The position numbers and the translations under genes were made by a program. The notes under the pieces were generated by a model that was not told the DNA's origin, did not search any database, and saw only the letters and a program-made list of their open reading frames with translations. DNA of 46,618 nt, taken from positions 1-46,618 of the forward strand of contig JBMNSG010000007.1 in the NCBI GenBank assembly GCA_050945075.1. Direction: 5' to 3'. The DNA is from UBA7485 sp050945075 (GTDB lineage Bacteria; Bacillota; Clostridia; Eubacteriales; Eubacteriaceae). Of this stretch, positions 17,235-24,261 are shown piece by piece (within the stretch, counting starts at the first letter, position 1; each line of letters opens with the position of its first letter).

Positions 17235-18035
17235 TTATGATTCGCCGAACAGTCCGTCTCTGAATGCGCCGATGTATTCGAGACAGAATTCGTCGTTACC
17301 GAGCAGTGCATCTGCTGCGTAAGCTGCCCCCGTAAGCATGTGATTGGACGGATCCATAATGGCGCTGTCCATACCAGCCTGAGCTGCAAGAATCATGAAA
17401 GCCTGGTTAATGAGCTTTCTCTTGGGAAGGCCAAACGAGATATTGGAAAGTCCGCTGGTGATATGAACGTCCGGTTCGATTTCCTTGATCTGTTTGCAGG
17501 TTTCCGCAAAAGTGGAAAATGCTTCTTCGTCCGTGGAAAGCGTCACGACCAGCGGGTCAATAAACAGTCTGTCATGAGCAATTCCGTACTTGTCTGCTTC
17601 TTCAAGAATCCGTTTAAATACTTCAATCCGTTTTTCGCTGGTTTTCGGGATCCCGCTGTCATCGCATAACAGCGCAATACAGTTCCATGTGGTATCGGCA
17701 ATAACGGGGAAGATAATATCCGTTTTACTGCCTTCCATTGAAACAGAATTGACGATTCCCGGTTTGCTGCACATCTTAATGCCTGCTACACAGCTTTCCG
17801 GACTGGGGCTGTCTACACAAATCGGAGTGTCCGTTGTTTCTTCAATCGCTTCGATCATCCATTTCAGAGTGTCCGCTTCTTCCGTTTCAGGAACTGAAGC
17901 ACAACAGTCGATGTAGTCTGCACCGCTGTCTGACTGAAGCTTTGCCAGATTCTTTACGAATTCCGTGTCATGCGCTGCCACTGCCTTGCTGACGGAAGGA
18001 ATCGAGCCATTGATTTTTTCGCCGATGATAATCAT
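17235..18035 (-). CDS. Methyltetrahydrofolate:corrinoid methyltransferase (pterin-binding, AcsE/MTII-like)
   Basis: The 266-residue TIM-barrel pterin-binding protein begins IIIGEKING, typical of the MeTr family. Conserved positions include D75 (CVDSPSP), N96, D160 (FIDPLV) and N198 in SGLSNISFGLP. The last is the asparagine that contacts the pterin in AcsE. It would move the methyl group from methylated corrinoid protein to tetrahydrofolate, or the reverse. It is the first gene of the minus-strand operon, with AGGAG before its ATG, and diverges from the PucR-type regulator. Confidence 0.92.
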   Translation of the reverse strand: MIIIGEKINGSIPSVSKAVAAHDTEFVKNLAKLQSDSGADYIDCCASVPETEEADTLKWMIEAIEETTDTPICVDSPSPESCVAGIKMCSKPGIVNSVSMEGSKTDIIFPVIADTTWNCIALLCDDSGIPKTSEKRIEVFKRILEEADKYGIAHDRLFIDPLVVTLSTDEEAFSTFAETCKQIKEIEPDVHITSGLSNISFGLPKRKLINQAFMILAAQAGMDSAIMDPSNHMLTGAAYAADALLGNDEFCLEYIGAFRDGLFGES

Positions 18036-18104
18036 ATTTTTTCTCCTGATTGATTGTAAACCTATTCTATCAGCCTGATGCCCGGATTCATATCCGCAGT
18101 CCGT

Positions 18105-18133
18105 TTGACATTTATAGCCGTTCTTCCTACAAT
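18105..18133 (+). promoter_or_regulatory. Promoter of the PucR-type regulator gene
   Basis: A consensus -35 box TTGACA (18105-18110) and TACAAT (18128-18133) are separated by 17 bases. The start codon lies about 50 bases downstream. The -10 box is inside a perfect palindrome, suggesting autoregulation. Confidence 0.8.
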
Positions 18134-18141
18134 GTGTAGGA
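18125..18141. promoter_or_regulatory. Candidate operator palindrome in the regulator/operon divergent gap
   Basis: TCCTACA-ATG-TGTAGGA is a perfect 7-bp inverted repeat. It overlaps the regulator's -10 box. It also sits where the -35 region would be for a possible minus-strand -10 (TATAAA, near 18111-18116) of the methyltransferase operon, which lacks a good -35. This placement fits self-repression combined with activation of the operon. Confidence 0.65.
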
Positions 18142-18182
18142 CGATTACAATTTTAGACTAATATCCGTATTCTGGAGAAATC

Positions 18183-19700
18183 ATGAAAATCAGTCCTTCC
18201 TATCTGGCCGCACGTCTGTCTGAAACGTTTAAACTGAACATCTTAAAACCGCTTTCTGATCTTCCTTCACTGGATGGCGCCGGTTTTATAACATCGGCCG
18301 ATATTCCTTCCGGCAGCTCTGTCTGGATTCCTGCTGATGGAAGCGTCCCGTACACCAATCTGTCTGAAGGCTTTATCCTGTCTTCGATTGACTATCCGGA
18401 AGCGTCAATCCGCGTGGAAGATACTGTCTCTCCATTCAGGCTGATGGATGCCGTGATCAAGATCTTTACGGTTCTGGACAGCTGGTTTGAGGATCTGAGC
18501 CGCCTGTGCCTGGAAGGGGGGACGGTCCAGAAAATGCTGGAACGCAGTGAACCCGTGATCCATCATCCGATGCTGGTCATCAGTGTTGACTATATGATAA
18601 TCGCAACGACTGCCTCGAACCGGGTTACCGAGCTCCCGACTCTGAAAGACGGATTTCTGGGAACCACAGATGAATCCTTCAGCGACATCACCTCACTCAA
18701 ACAGGATCCCGAATTTCATGAACTGGAAAAACTGGATGGTGTGTTTTATTATCCAGGAAATCTGGCCGTCGACTCGAGCGTCTGCATCAACCTGAAGCGG
18801 GACGGACAGATGGCCTACCGGCTTATGTACGAGAACGGTCCCGATGGACTGGACCGCCGCTACAGCTTTCTTCTGGAAACTCTGGCACCCTTTATCATGC
18901 ACGCGCTTTCCTACAATCTGCAGGGTGAACGTGAATCTGATAAAAGCCTGCACAACGTGATTATGAGTTTTATGAGCTCCAAAAATGCAGATTACGTATC
19001 GGTATCCAATCAGCTGGACAGGCTGGGCTGGTCACCGGAAAGCCGTTATCTCTGTCTGGTTTTAAAACCGTCCTCACTGGACGTGGTAAACATGACGCTG
19101 CGGACCATTGCCGGTTATATGGAAAACACCATTCCCGGAGCCGCCGCCATTCCGTTCCACGAAAATGTGGTGATCTTTATCAATCTGACAGACTGTCCCT
19201 ATTCACCGGACCAGATCGAGCACCGGCTCTCTGTCTTTATCCGCGACAGCTTCCTGAAAGCCGGCTACAGCCGCATTATGGAAGGGCATTTCAATCTGCG
19301 CAGGCAGTACGAACAGGCGATGATTGCCATTGAAACCGGGGAACGGATCCGCCCCGACCGCTGGATTTTCCATTTTAATGACACTGCTCTGACCTATATC
19401 CTCGACCAGGCAGAAAAACGCCTGCCCGGAGACATGATCTGCAGTGAGGGACTGCTCCGGCTGATGGCACATGACAGAAAACACGGCTCGGAATATGCCC
19501 AGACACTGCGCACTTATCTCAATCACAACCAGAACGCTGTTAAAACCGCCAAAGAACTCTATATTCATCGCAGCACCTTTCTGTACAGGCTCGATAAAAT
19601 CCGGGAAATCCTGGGAAGCCAGCTGGAAAATCCGGATGAAATTCTGTACCTGATGCTGTCCTATAAACTGCTCGATAATGAAGCCAGAAGAAAAAAATAA
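18183..19700 (+). CDS. PucR/CdaR-family transcriptional regulator
   Basis: The 505-residue protein ends in a PucR-type helix-turn-helix (about 440-498). The region includes LNHNQNAVKTAKELYIHRST and the following LYRLDKIREILG, typical of HTH_30 regulators. The N-terminal and central parts are probably ligand-sensing domains, with a GGDEF-like central region as in CdaR. It is transcribed away from the corrinoid methyltransferase operon, which it likely controls in response to the methylated substrate. GGAGAAATC precedes the ATG. Its TAA overlaps the A-run side of the tatD terminator on the other strand. Confidence 0.87.
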   Translation: MKISPSYLAARLSETFKLNILKPLSDLPSLDGAGFITSADIPSGSSVWIPADGSVPYTNLSEGFILSSIDYPEASIRVEDTVSPFRLMDAVIKIFTVLDSWFEDLSRLCLEGGTVQKMLERSEPVIHHPMLVISVDYMIIATTASNRVTELPTLKDGFLGTTDESFSDITSLKQDPEFHELEKLDGVFYYPGNLAVDSSVCINLKRDGQMAYRLMYENGPDGLDRRYSFLLETLAPFIMHALSYNLQGERESDKSLHNVIMSFMSSKNADYVSVSNQLDRLGWSPESRYLCLVLKPSSLDVVNMTLRTIAGYMENTIPGAAAIPFHENVVIFINLTDCPYSPDQIEHRLSVFIRDSFLKAGYSRIMEGHFNLRRQYEQAMIAIETGERIRPDRWIFHFNDTALTYILDQAEKRLPGDMICSEGLLRLMAHDRKHGSEYAQTLRTYLNHNQNAVKTAKELYIHRSTFLYRLDKIREILGSQLENPDEILYLMLSYKLLDNEARRKK

Positions 19701-19718
19701 GCGCAGCCAAAGCTGCGC
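19688..19718 (-). terminator. Intrinsic terminator after tatD
   Basis: On the minus strand GCGCAGC-TTTG-GCTGCGC is followed by TTATTTTTTT. The T-run lies within the final codons of the opposing regulator gene. Confidence 0.82.
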
Positions 19719-19741
19719 GTAAAAGAATACGTGAAATCCTG

Positions 19742-20524
19742 TTATGAGACAAAAGATACTCTGAACAGACGTTCCGCATTTTCTGCGGTTGCCTGAAGCA
19801 GCTGCTCCAGCGGAATCTGTTTGATGTCTGCCATTTTCTGAGCGATATACCAGGTGTTGGACGGCTCATTGACGGTGCCGCGAACCGGTTCCGGTGCCAT
19901 ATACGGGGAATCCGTTTCCAGCATAATCCGGTCCAGCGGGGCATAAGCGATGACATCCGGTGTTTTGCGGGCGTTTTTAAAAGTAAGCGGTCCGCCTATG
20001 GAGATGTACATGCCCAGGTCAAGGATCTCCCGGGCCATTTCCACAGAGCCGGAATAAGCATGAAACACACCGGAAGCCTCACGATTCAGATACTCGCGGA
20101 TCAGATCCATTGAATCCTTATGGGCTTCCCGGTCATGGATGATGACCGGCAGCATGAGCTCTCCGGCCAGGTCCAGCTGGTCTTCAAAAACCTTTTTCTG
20201 AGTGGCTTTATCCGGATTGTCCGGATAATGATAGTCCAACCCGATTTCGCCGATTGCCAGTGTTTTAGGCAGTGCAGCCCATTTACGGATCTGTTCCCGG
20301 GAATCCTCGCCTTCATACTTGTCGGCATCCATGGGATGGAATCCGACACCGGCATAAACCTCCGGGTACTGCTGTGAAAGTGCCACCGCGGCCGCGCTGG
20401 TCTTGTAATCACATCCCGGATTCAGAATAAAGCCCATTCCGCGCTGGCGTGCCCGTTCCATTACCTCATCGATATTTTCATTGAGTTTCTCATCATCCAG
20501 ATGAGCATGTGTATCTGTAAGCAT
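19742..20524 (-). CDS. tatD: TatD-family metal-dependent DNase
   Basis: The 260-residue TIM-barrel hydrolase carries the family metal ligands: H6 and H8 (DTHAHLD), E93 (GEIGLDYHY), H130 (IIHDREA), H155 (FHAYSG) and the late Asp in LETDSPYMAP. TatD proteins are 3'-5' exonucleases implicated in DNA repair and fragmentation. It lies 81 bp downstream of tyrA on the same strand and may be read from the aro transcript, although it has no metabolic link to it. Confidence 0.93.
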   Translation of the reverse strand: MLTDTHAHLDDEKLNENIDEVMERARQRGMGFILNPGCDYKTSAAAVALSQQYPEVYAGVGFHPMDADKYEGEDSREQIRKWAALPKTLAIGEIGLDYHYPDNPDKATQKKVFEDQLDLAGELMLPVIIHDREAHKDSMDLIREYLNREASGVFHAYSGSVEMAREILDLGMYISIGGPLTFKNARKTPDVIAYAPLDRIMLETDSPYMAPEPVRGTVNEPSNTWYIAQKMADIKQIPLEQLLQATAENAERLFRVSFVS

Positions 20525-20605
20525 ATTTCCTCTTTCAGGTAATTACGGACGCAGGGCAGATATCGGCATTTTTCCAGAAAGACCACATCATGCTGAACTG
20601 GAAGA

Positions 20606-21631
20606 TTATTCCTGTTCTTCCTGCTCCTGCTGTTCCGTTTTACTGTGTTTGTTGATGCGGTCTATTTCCATTTTAATTCTTTTTTTACGGACTGCAGCCA
20701 GAACCTGCTCCAGTTCTTCAGTATTTTCATCATTGATAAGATCTCGCAGATTATTCATGCTGTTCATGAATCCGTCAATCTTTTCGACCAGTGCCTCTTT
20801 GTTTTCACAGAAGATCTGTGACCACATGGAGGCATTGATCATGGCGATACGGGTCAGATCCGCAAAGCTGCCGCCTTCGTAGTCGGTAATCTGCAGATCA
20901 TCCTCACCATCGATCAGGGCAGATGCGATGACATGGCAGAGTTCCGATGTAAAGGCGATCTTGCTGTCGTGATTTTCTGCCGTGGTTTCAACAATATTGG
21001 TAAAGCCGATTTTCCGGATCAATCGTTTCAGGAAGTCCAGACTGGCCGTACTGTTGGATTGGAGTGGTACCAGAATATAGTTGCGATCGACAAAAATCCT
21101 GCGGTCGGCACCGCCGTATCCTTCTTTTTCAGAGCCCGCCATCGGGTGGCCGGGAATATAATCAACATCCTCACGCAGTGTCTGACTGACGGCTTCAATC
21201 ACCGGTTTCTTGATACCGGCTATATCGGTAATCACGACGCCTGGTTTGAAGACAGGCATATAATGACAGATAAAATCCGCCGTCAGCCGCGGGTACAGAC
21301 AGACACAGACCAGGTCTGCCCGGGACAGAGCCGGCGCAATACGCTCGTCACTGAAGCCTTCATCGATCACACCGTCTGAAAGCGCCTGTTCCAGAACCTC
21401 TTCATTCTGGTCATAAGCGATCAGGCTGTGCGGTTCGAGCTGGCGGAAGGCGTCTGCAAGCGCACCGCCCATAAGCCCCAGCCCGGCAATGACTATATTC
21501 AGTCCCTTTAATGAACGGAGACCGTTTTGACGTGAAAAATGACTGTTTTCTACAGAATCAGAGGAGCATCTTTCTTTGTGCTTCTGGTTCTGCTTCGGAA
21601 AACCGGAGGTTCCTGACTGCTGACTGTTCAA
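20606..21631 (-). CDS. tyrA: Prephenate dehydrogenase
   Basis: TyrA oxidatively decarboxylates prephenate to 4-hydroxyphenylpyruvate in tyrosine synthesis. The 341-residue frame shows the NAD-binding GLGLMGG (50-56) and the catalytic region PGHPMAGSEKEG (about 160-171). No ACT domain is evident; the C-terminus is a Gln/Glu-rich tail. The start is a TTG directly after the aroF stop (TAA-TTG), with AAGG about 10 bases upstream. It is the only start before the nucleotide-binding loop, leaving a polar 40-residue N-terminal extension. It is co-transcribed with aroF and therefore under the aromatic attenuator. Confidence 0.9.
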   Translation of the reverse strand: MNSQQSGTSGFPKQNQKHKERCSSDSVENSHFSRQNGLRSLKGLNIVIAGLGLMGGALADAFRQLEPHSLIAYDQNEEVLEQALSDGVIDEGFSDERIAPALSRADLVCVCLYPRLTADFICHYMPVFKPGVVITDIAGIKKPVIEAVSQTLREDVDYIPGHPMAGSEKEGYGGADRRIFVDRNYILVPLQSNSTASLDFLKRLIRKIGFTNIVETTAENHDSKIAFTSELCHVIASALIDGEDDLQITDYEGGSFADLTRIAMINASMWSQIFCENKEALVEKIDGFMNSMNNLRDLINDENTEELEQVLAAVRKKRIKMEIDRINKHSKTEQQEQEEQE

Positions 21632-22642
21632 TTATATAACCTTGTTTTCGATATCCGCGTAACGGGAAAGCTTTTTCATGATACCGTCAAACTGCGTCGG
21701 AGTAATAGCCTGTTCGCCGTCACAAAGAGCTTCTTCCGGTTTGTTGTGTACTTCGATCATCAAACCGTCTGCTCCTGCAGCAATGGCAGCCTTAGACATA
21801 TCTTCCACACACCAGCTCAAGCCGGTAGCGTGGGTGGGATCTACGAAAACAGGCAGGTGTGTCTGATGCTTCAATACCGGAATCGCTGACAGATCCAGTG
21901 TGTTTCTGGTTGCTGTTTCGAAGGTTCTGATTCCGCGTTCACACAGGATGACATTGTCATTTCCGCCAGCCATGATATATTCGGCAGACATCAGCAGTTC
22001 CTTCAGGCTCATCGCCATTCCGCGTTTGAGGAAGATCGGCTTTTTGGTGCGTCCGAGTTCTTTAAGCAGGGTAAAGTTCTGAGAATTACGGGCACCGACC
22101 TGAATTACATCAACATCGGCAAACATCGGCAGTTGGGAGAGGTCCATGATTTCAGTAACAATCGGAAGTCCTGTCAGCTTTTTGGCGTGAAGCAGCAGTT
22201 CCAGTCCATTGGTTCCCATTCCCTGGAAAGAGTAGGGGGATGTTCTGGGCTTGAACGCACCGCCTCTGAGCATTCTTGCACCTGATTTTTTGACGTCCTG
22301 AGCAATTGAAACAATCTGATCTTCGCTTTCCACCGAGCAGGGACCGGCAATAACCGTCAGATTGTTGCCGCCTACCTGGACTCCGCCAATATCGTAGACT
22401 GAATTTTTGGGATGAAATGCTCTGTTGGCTTTCTTGTAGGGTTCATTGACTCTGATCACCTTTTCGACAATATGCTGGGAACTGATGGTACTTACTTCAA
22501 TCGATTTGGTATCACCGATCAGTCCGAGAATCAGATGATCTCTGCCCTGTGAGCGATGGATCGCGAAGCCGCGATCCTCCAGCGCATGCGTCAGGCGTTC
22601 TACTTCTTCCGGTTTCGATTCTGGTTTAATGACAATAATCAT
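21632..22642 (-). CDS. aroF: 3-deoxy-7-phosphoheptulonate synthase (DAHP synthase, type I-beta)
   Basis: It catalyses the first step of the shikimate pathway, condensing PEP with erythrose 4-phosphate. The 336-residue protein has an N-terminal ferredoxin-like regulatory domain (about 1-70), as in the tyrosine-sensitive Thermotoga enzyme. Its barrel carries AGPCSVES (C102) and KPRTSPYSFQG (131-141). The ATG is chosen because GGAGGA lies just upstream; a TTG nine codons earlier is not supported. It is preceded by a leader peptide and attenuator and followed directly by tyrA. Confidence 0.95.
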   Translation of the reverse strand: MIIVIKPESKPEEVERLTHALEDRGFAIHRSQGRDHLILGLIGDTKSIEVSTISSQHIVEKVIRVNEPYKKANRAFHPKNSVYDIGGVQVGGNNLTVIAGPCSVESEDQIVSIAQDVKKSGARMLRGGAFKPRTSPYSFQGMGTNGLELLLHAKKLTGLPIVTEIMDLSQLPMFADVDVIQVGARNSQNFTLLKELGRTKKPIFLKRGMAMSLKELLMSAEYIMAGGNDNVILCERGIRTFETATRNTLDLSAIPVLKHQTHLPVFVDPTHATGLSWCVEDMSKAAIAAGADGLMIEVHNKPEEALCDGEQAITPTQFDGIMKKLSRYADIENKVI

Positions 22643-22709
22643 GACTCCTCCATGGGTCGTTGTTTCCAAATTATATCTGTGGCAGTGAGATGGTACGATA
22701 TCGCAGGGT

Positions 22710-22737
22710 AAAAAAAAGACGGCTCGCGAGAGCCGTC
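22710..22737 (-). terminator. Attenuator terminator upstream of aroF
   Basis: On the minus strand the perfect 8-bp stem GACGGCTC-TCGC-GAGCCGTC is followed by eight T. It lies between the leader peptide and aroF, so without control it would end transcription before the operon. Confidence 0.93.
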
Positions 22738-22761
22738 TTTCATAGTTACTGAATTGAAAAT

Positions 22762-22836
22762 GGTCTCTCTGAATTTAATCCACGCTAATAAACCAGTAAT
22801 AATACTGGCTAAAAAAGGGCGCAAATTTTTCAGAGA
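22762..22836 (-). promoter_or_regulatory. Pause and antiterminator segments of the aroF attenuator
   Basis: In the leader RNA TCTCTGAA (22836-22829) can pair with TTCAGAGA (22773-22766), enclosing the control codons. CCAGTA-TTAT-TACTGG forms a small hairpin on the Tyr codons. The overlapping segment GAGAGACC (22769-22762) can instead pair with GGCTCTC (22734-22728) in the terminator's left arm, with one bulge. The last two pairings exclude each other and thus form an antiterminator/terminator switch. Confidence 0.75.
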
Positions 22837-22849
22837 TTGACTTTATCAT
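22775..22849 (-). CDS. Aromatic leader peptide controlling aroF-tyrA
   Basis: A 24-codon frame starts with ATG seven bases after AGGTG and contains FFSQYYYWF: two Phe, three consecutive Tyr, one Trp and a further Phe. The stop TAA lies one base before the antiterminator segment. A ribosome stalled at the Tyr/Trp codons (from 22804) would leave that segment free and allow readthrough. A ribosome reaching the stop would cover it and let the terminator form. This is the textbook design of ribosome-mediated attenuation, here sensing tyrosine, phenylalanine and tryptophan supply. The peptide itself probably has no other function. Confidence 0.9.
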   Translation of the reverse strand: MIKSISEKFAPFFSQYYYWFISVD

Positions 22850-22867
22850 TTTTTTCACCTTGTCATC

Positions 22868-22895
22868 ATTATAGACAATACACTATCCTTGTCAA
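22868..22895 (-). promoter_or_regulatory. Promoter of the aroF leader
   Basis: Perfect TTGACA (22895-22890) and perfect TATAAT (22873-22868) are separated by 16 bases. The leader ribosome-binding site lies almost at the expected transcript start. Confidence 0.9.
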
Positions 22896-22958
22896 ACAAT
22901 TTTCTTGATATTATTAAAATAAATACAATTATCCCGGCAGAAATCCCGTTCGGATAAC

Positions 22959-23207
22959 TGCTATAATTGGACTATCAGCTTGTAAAATGCCAGTCGGAAA
23001 GCGTTTTTTATGCAGAAAACCCTGCAGATACACTTCCGGGTCAGACGATTATCCTGGTTTACAATCTCGAAAATAATTTGAATAATTTTCAATGATTTCC
23101 TGAATATTACAGAACGAGAGTGTAAAATCCGTTTGTTTTTATCCTGGAAAAACCGTTCAGCGAAAATTTATTGTAAACTAGGTTTATTAAACTGAAGGAG
23201 GTACAAT
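22959..23207 (+). promoter_or_regulatory. metA promoter and long leader
   Basis: An extended -10 element, TG-C-TATAAT (22959-22967), lacks a good -35. It would start a transcript with a leader of about 235 bases before metA. The leader holds a hairpin TGCAG-AAAACC-CTGCA near 23011 and an inverted repeat TAAAC-TAG-GTTTA (23174-23186) just before the ribosome-binding site. I see no SAM riboswitch or T-box signature. What the leader does is not clear. Confidence 0.5.
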
Positions 23208-24128
23208 TTGCCATTAAAAATACCGTCAGATCTTCCCGCATACGAGATTCTCGGGAAAGAAAATATATTTGTTATGGATCAGAACCGGGCCATGAGTCAG
23301 GATATCCGTCCGCTTGAAATAGCGATTGTCAATCTGATGCCTACAAAAATCGTAACGGAAACCCAGCTGCTCCGTCTTCTGGGCAATACACCGCTGCAGG
23401 TAAACATTACACTTATCAAAACAAAGAGCCACGACTCGACTCATATATCCGCGGAGCATATGAACTCTTTCTATAAGAATTTTGATGAAGTCAAAAAACG
23501 CCATTTTGACGGCCTGATCATCACCGGTGCTCCTGTAGAAACCATTCCGTTTGAAGAAGTCGACTATTGGGACGAGCTCTGCGAAATTATGGATTGGAGT
23601 AATACCAACGTCTATTCAACCTTCCATATCTGCTGGGGGGCTCAGGCTGCTTTGTATTATCATTATGGTATTAAAAAGCATATGCTTCCAAAAAAACTGT
23701 TCGGGGTGTATGAACACGTCGTTCGTGACGAATATATCCCGCTGTTCCGCGGCTTTGACGATTCTTTTTACGCGCCTCATTCCCGTAACACGACAGTCGA
23801 TGCGAACGAAATTGAATCCAACCCGCATCTGAAAATACTGGCCTATTCTTACGAAGCCGGCGTTTACGTAGTTGCAGCAGAAAACGGCAGGCAGATTTTT
23901 GTGATGGGTCATTCAGAATATGACAAAGATACCCTGCAGAAAGAATACCAGCGTGACATTGCCAGGGGACTGGATATTGATGTTCCCAAGAACTACTTCA
24001 TAGATGACGATCCTGCCAAGGGGATCAAAATCAAGTGGAGAAGTCATGCCAATCTGCTCTTCTTTAACTGGCTCAATTACTACGTCTATCAGGAAACACC
24101 GTACCTTCTGGAAACAGATGAATCCTGA
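23208..24128 (+). CDS. metA: Homoserine O-acetyltransferase (MetA family)
   Basis: MetA acylates homoserine in methionine synthesis. The 306-residue protein has the catalytic C142 (HICWGAQ) and H235-E237 (GHSE), at the canonical positions. Residue 111 is Glu (GAPVET). In this family Glu111 marks acetyl-CoA use and Gly111 marks succinyl-CoA use, so the product is more likely O-acetylhomoserine despite frequent annotation as a succinyltransferase. The start is TTG behind a perfect AAGGAGGT. It is transcribed head-on to replication and diverges from the aroF operon. Confidence 0.93.
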   Translation: MPLKIPSDLPAYEILGKENIFVMDQNRAMSQDIRPLEIAIVNLMPTKIVTETQLLRLLGNTPLQVNITLIKTKSHDSTHISAEHMNSFYKNFDEVKKRHFDGLIITGAPVETIPFEEVDYWDELCEIMDWSNTNVYSTFHICWGAQAALYYHYGIKKHMLPKKLFGVYEHVVRDEYIPLFRGFDDSFYAPHSRNTTVDANEIESNPHLKILAYSYEAGVYVVAAENGRQIFVMGHSEYDKDTLQKEYQRDIARGLDIDVPKNYFIDDDPAKGIKIKWRSHANLLFFNWLNYYVYQETPYLLETDES

Positions 24129-24146
24129 ATTCTGAACAGATAAACA

Positions 24147-24201
24147 AAACCCGGTTCCGGAGCGGCTCCTGTATCAAGAGCGCCCGGAACCGGGTTTTTA
24201 T
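24147..24201. terminator. Bidirectional terminator between metA and the hydrolase gene
   Basis: The 14-bp arms AAACCCGGTTCCGG and CCGGAACCGGGTTT are followed by TTTTA on the plus strand and by TTTTGTTT on the minus strand. It serves the convergent metA and choloylglycine-hydrolase-family genes. Confidence 0.9.
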
Positions 24202-24261
24202 TCATGTTCCAGCCTTCCCAATTGATTCTTCTATTCTGTAGCAGCAGTCCGGCCTGCGTGA

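Noticed and set aside
22740..22860. T-box leader upstream of aroF
   Set aside because: The region is too short, lacks the T-box sequence and contains a translated aromatic peptide, which explains the terminator.
22987..23076. Short frame in the metA leader (29 codons)
   Set aside because: No ribosome-binding site and no methionine-rich stretch that would suggest attenuation.
22960..23207. SAM riboswitch or T-box in the metA leader
   Set aside because: No conserved SAM-I core or T-box motif can be found. Only simple inverted repeats are seen.
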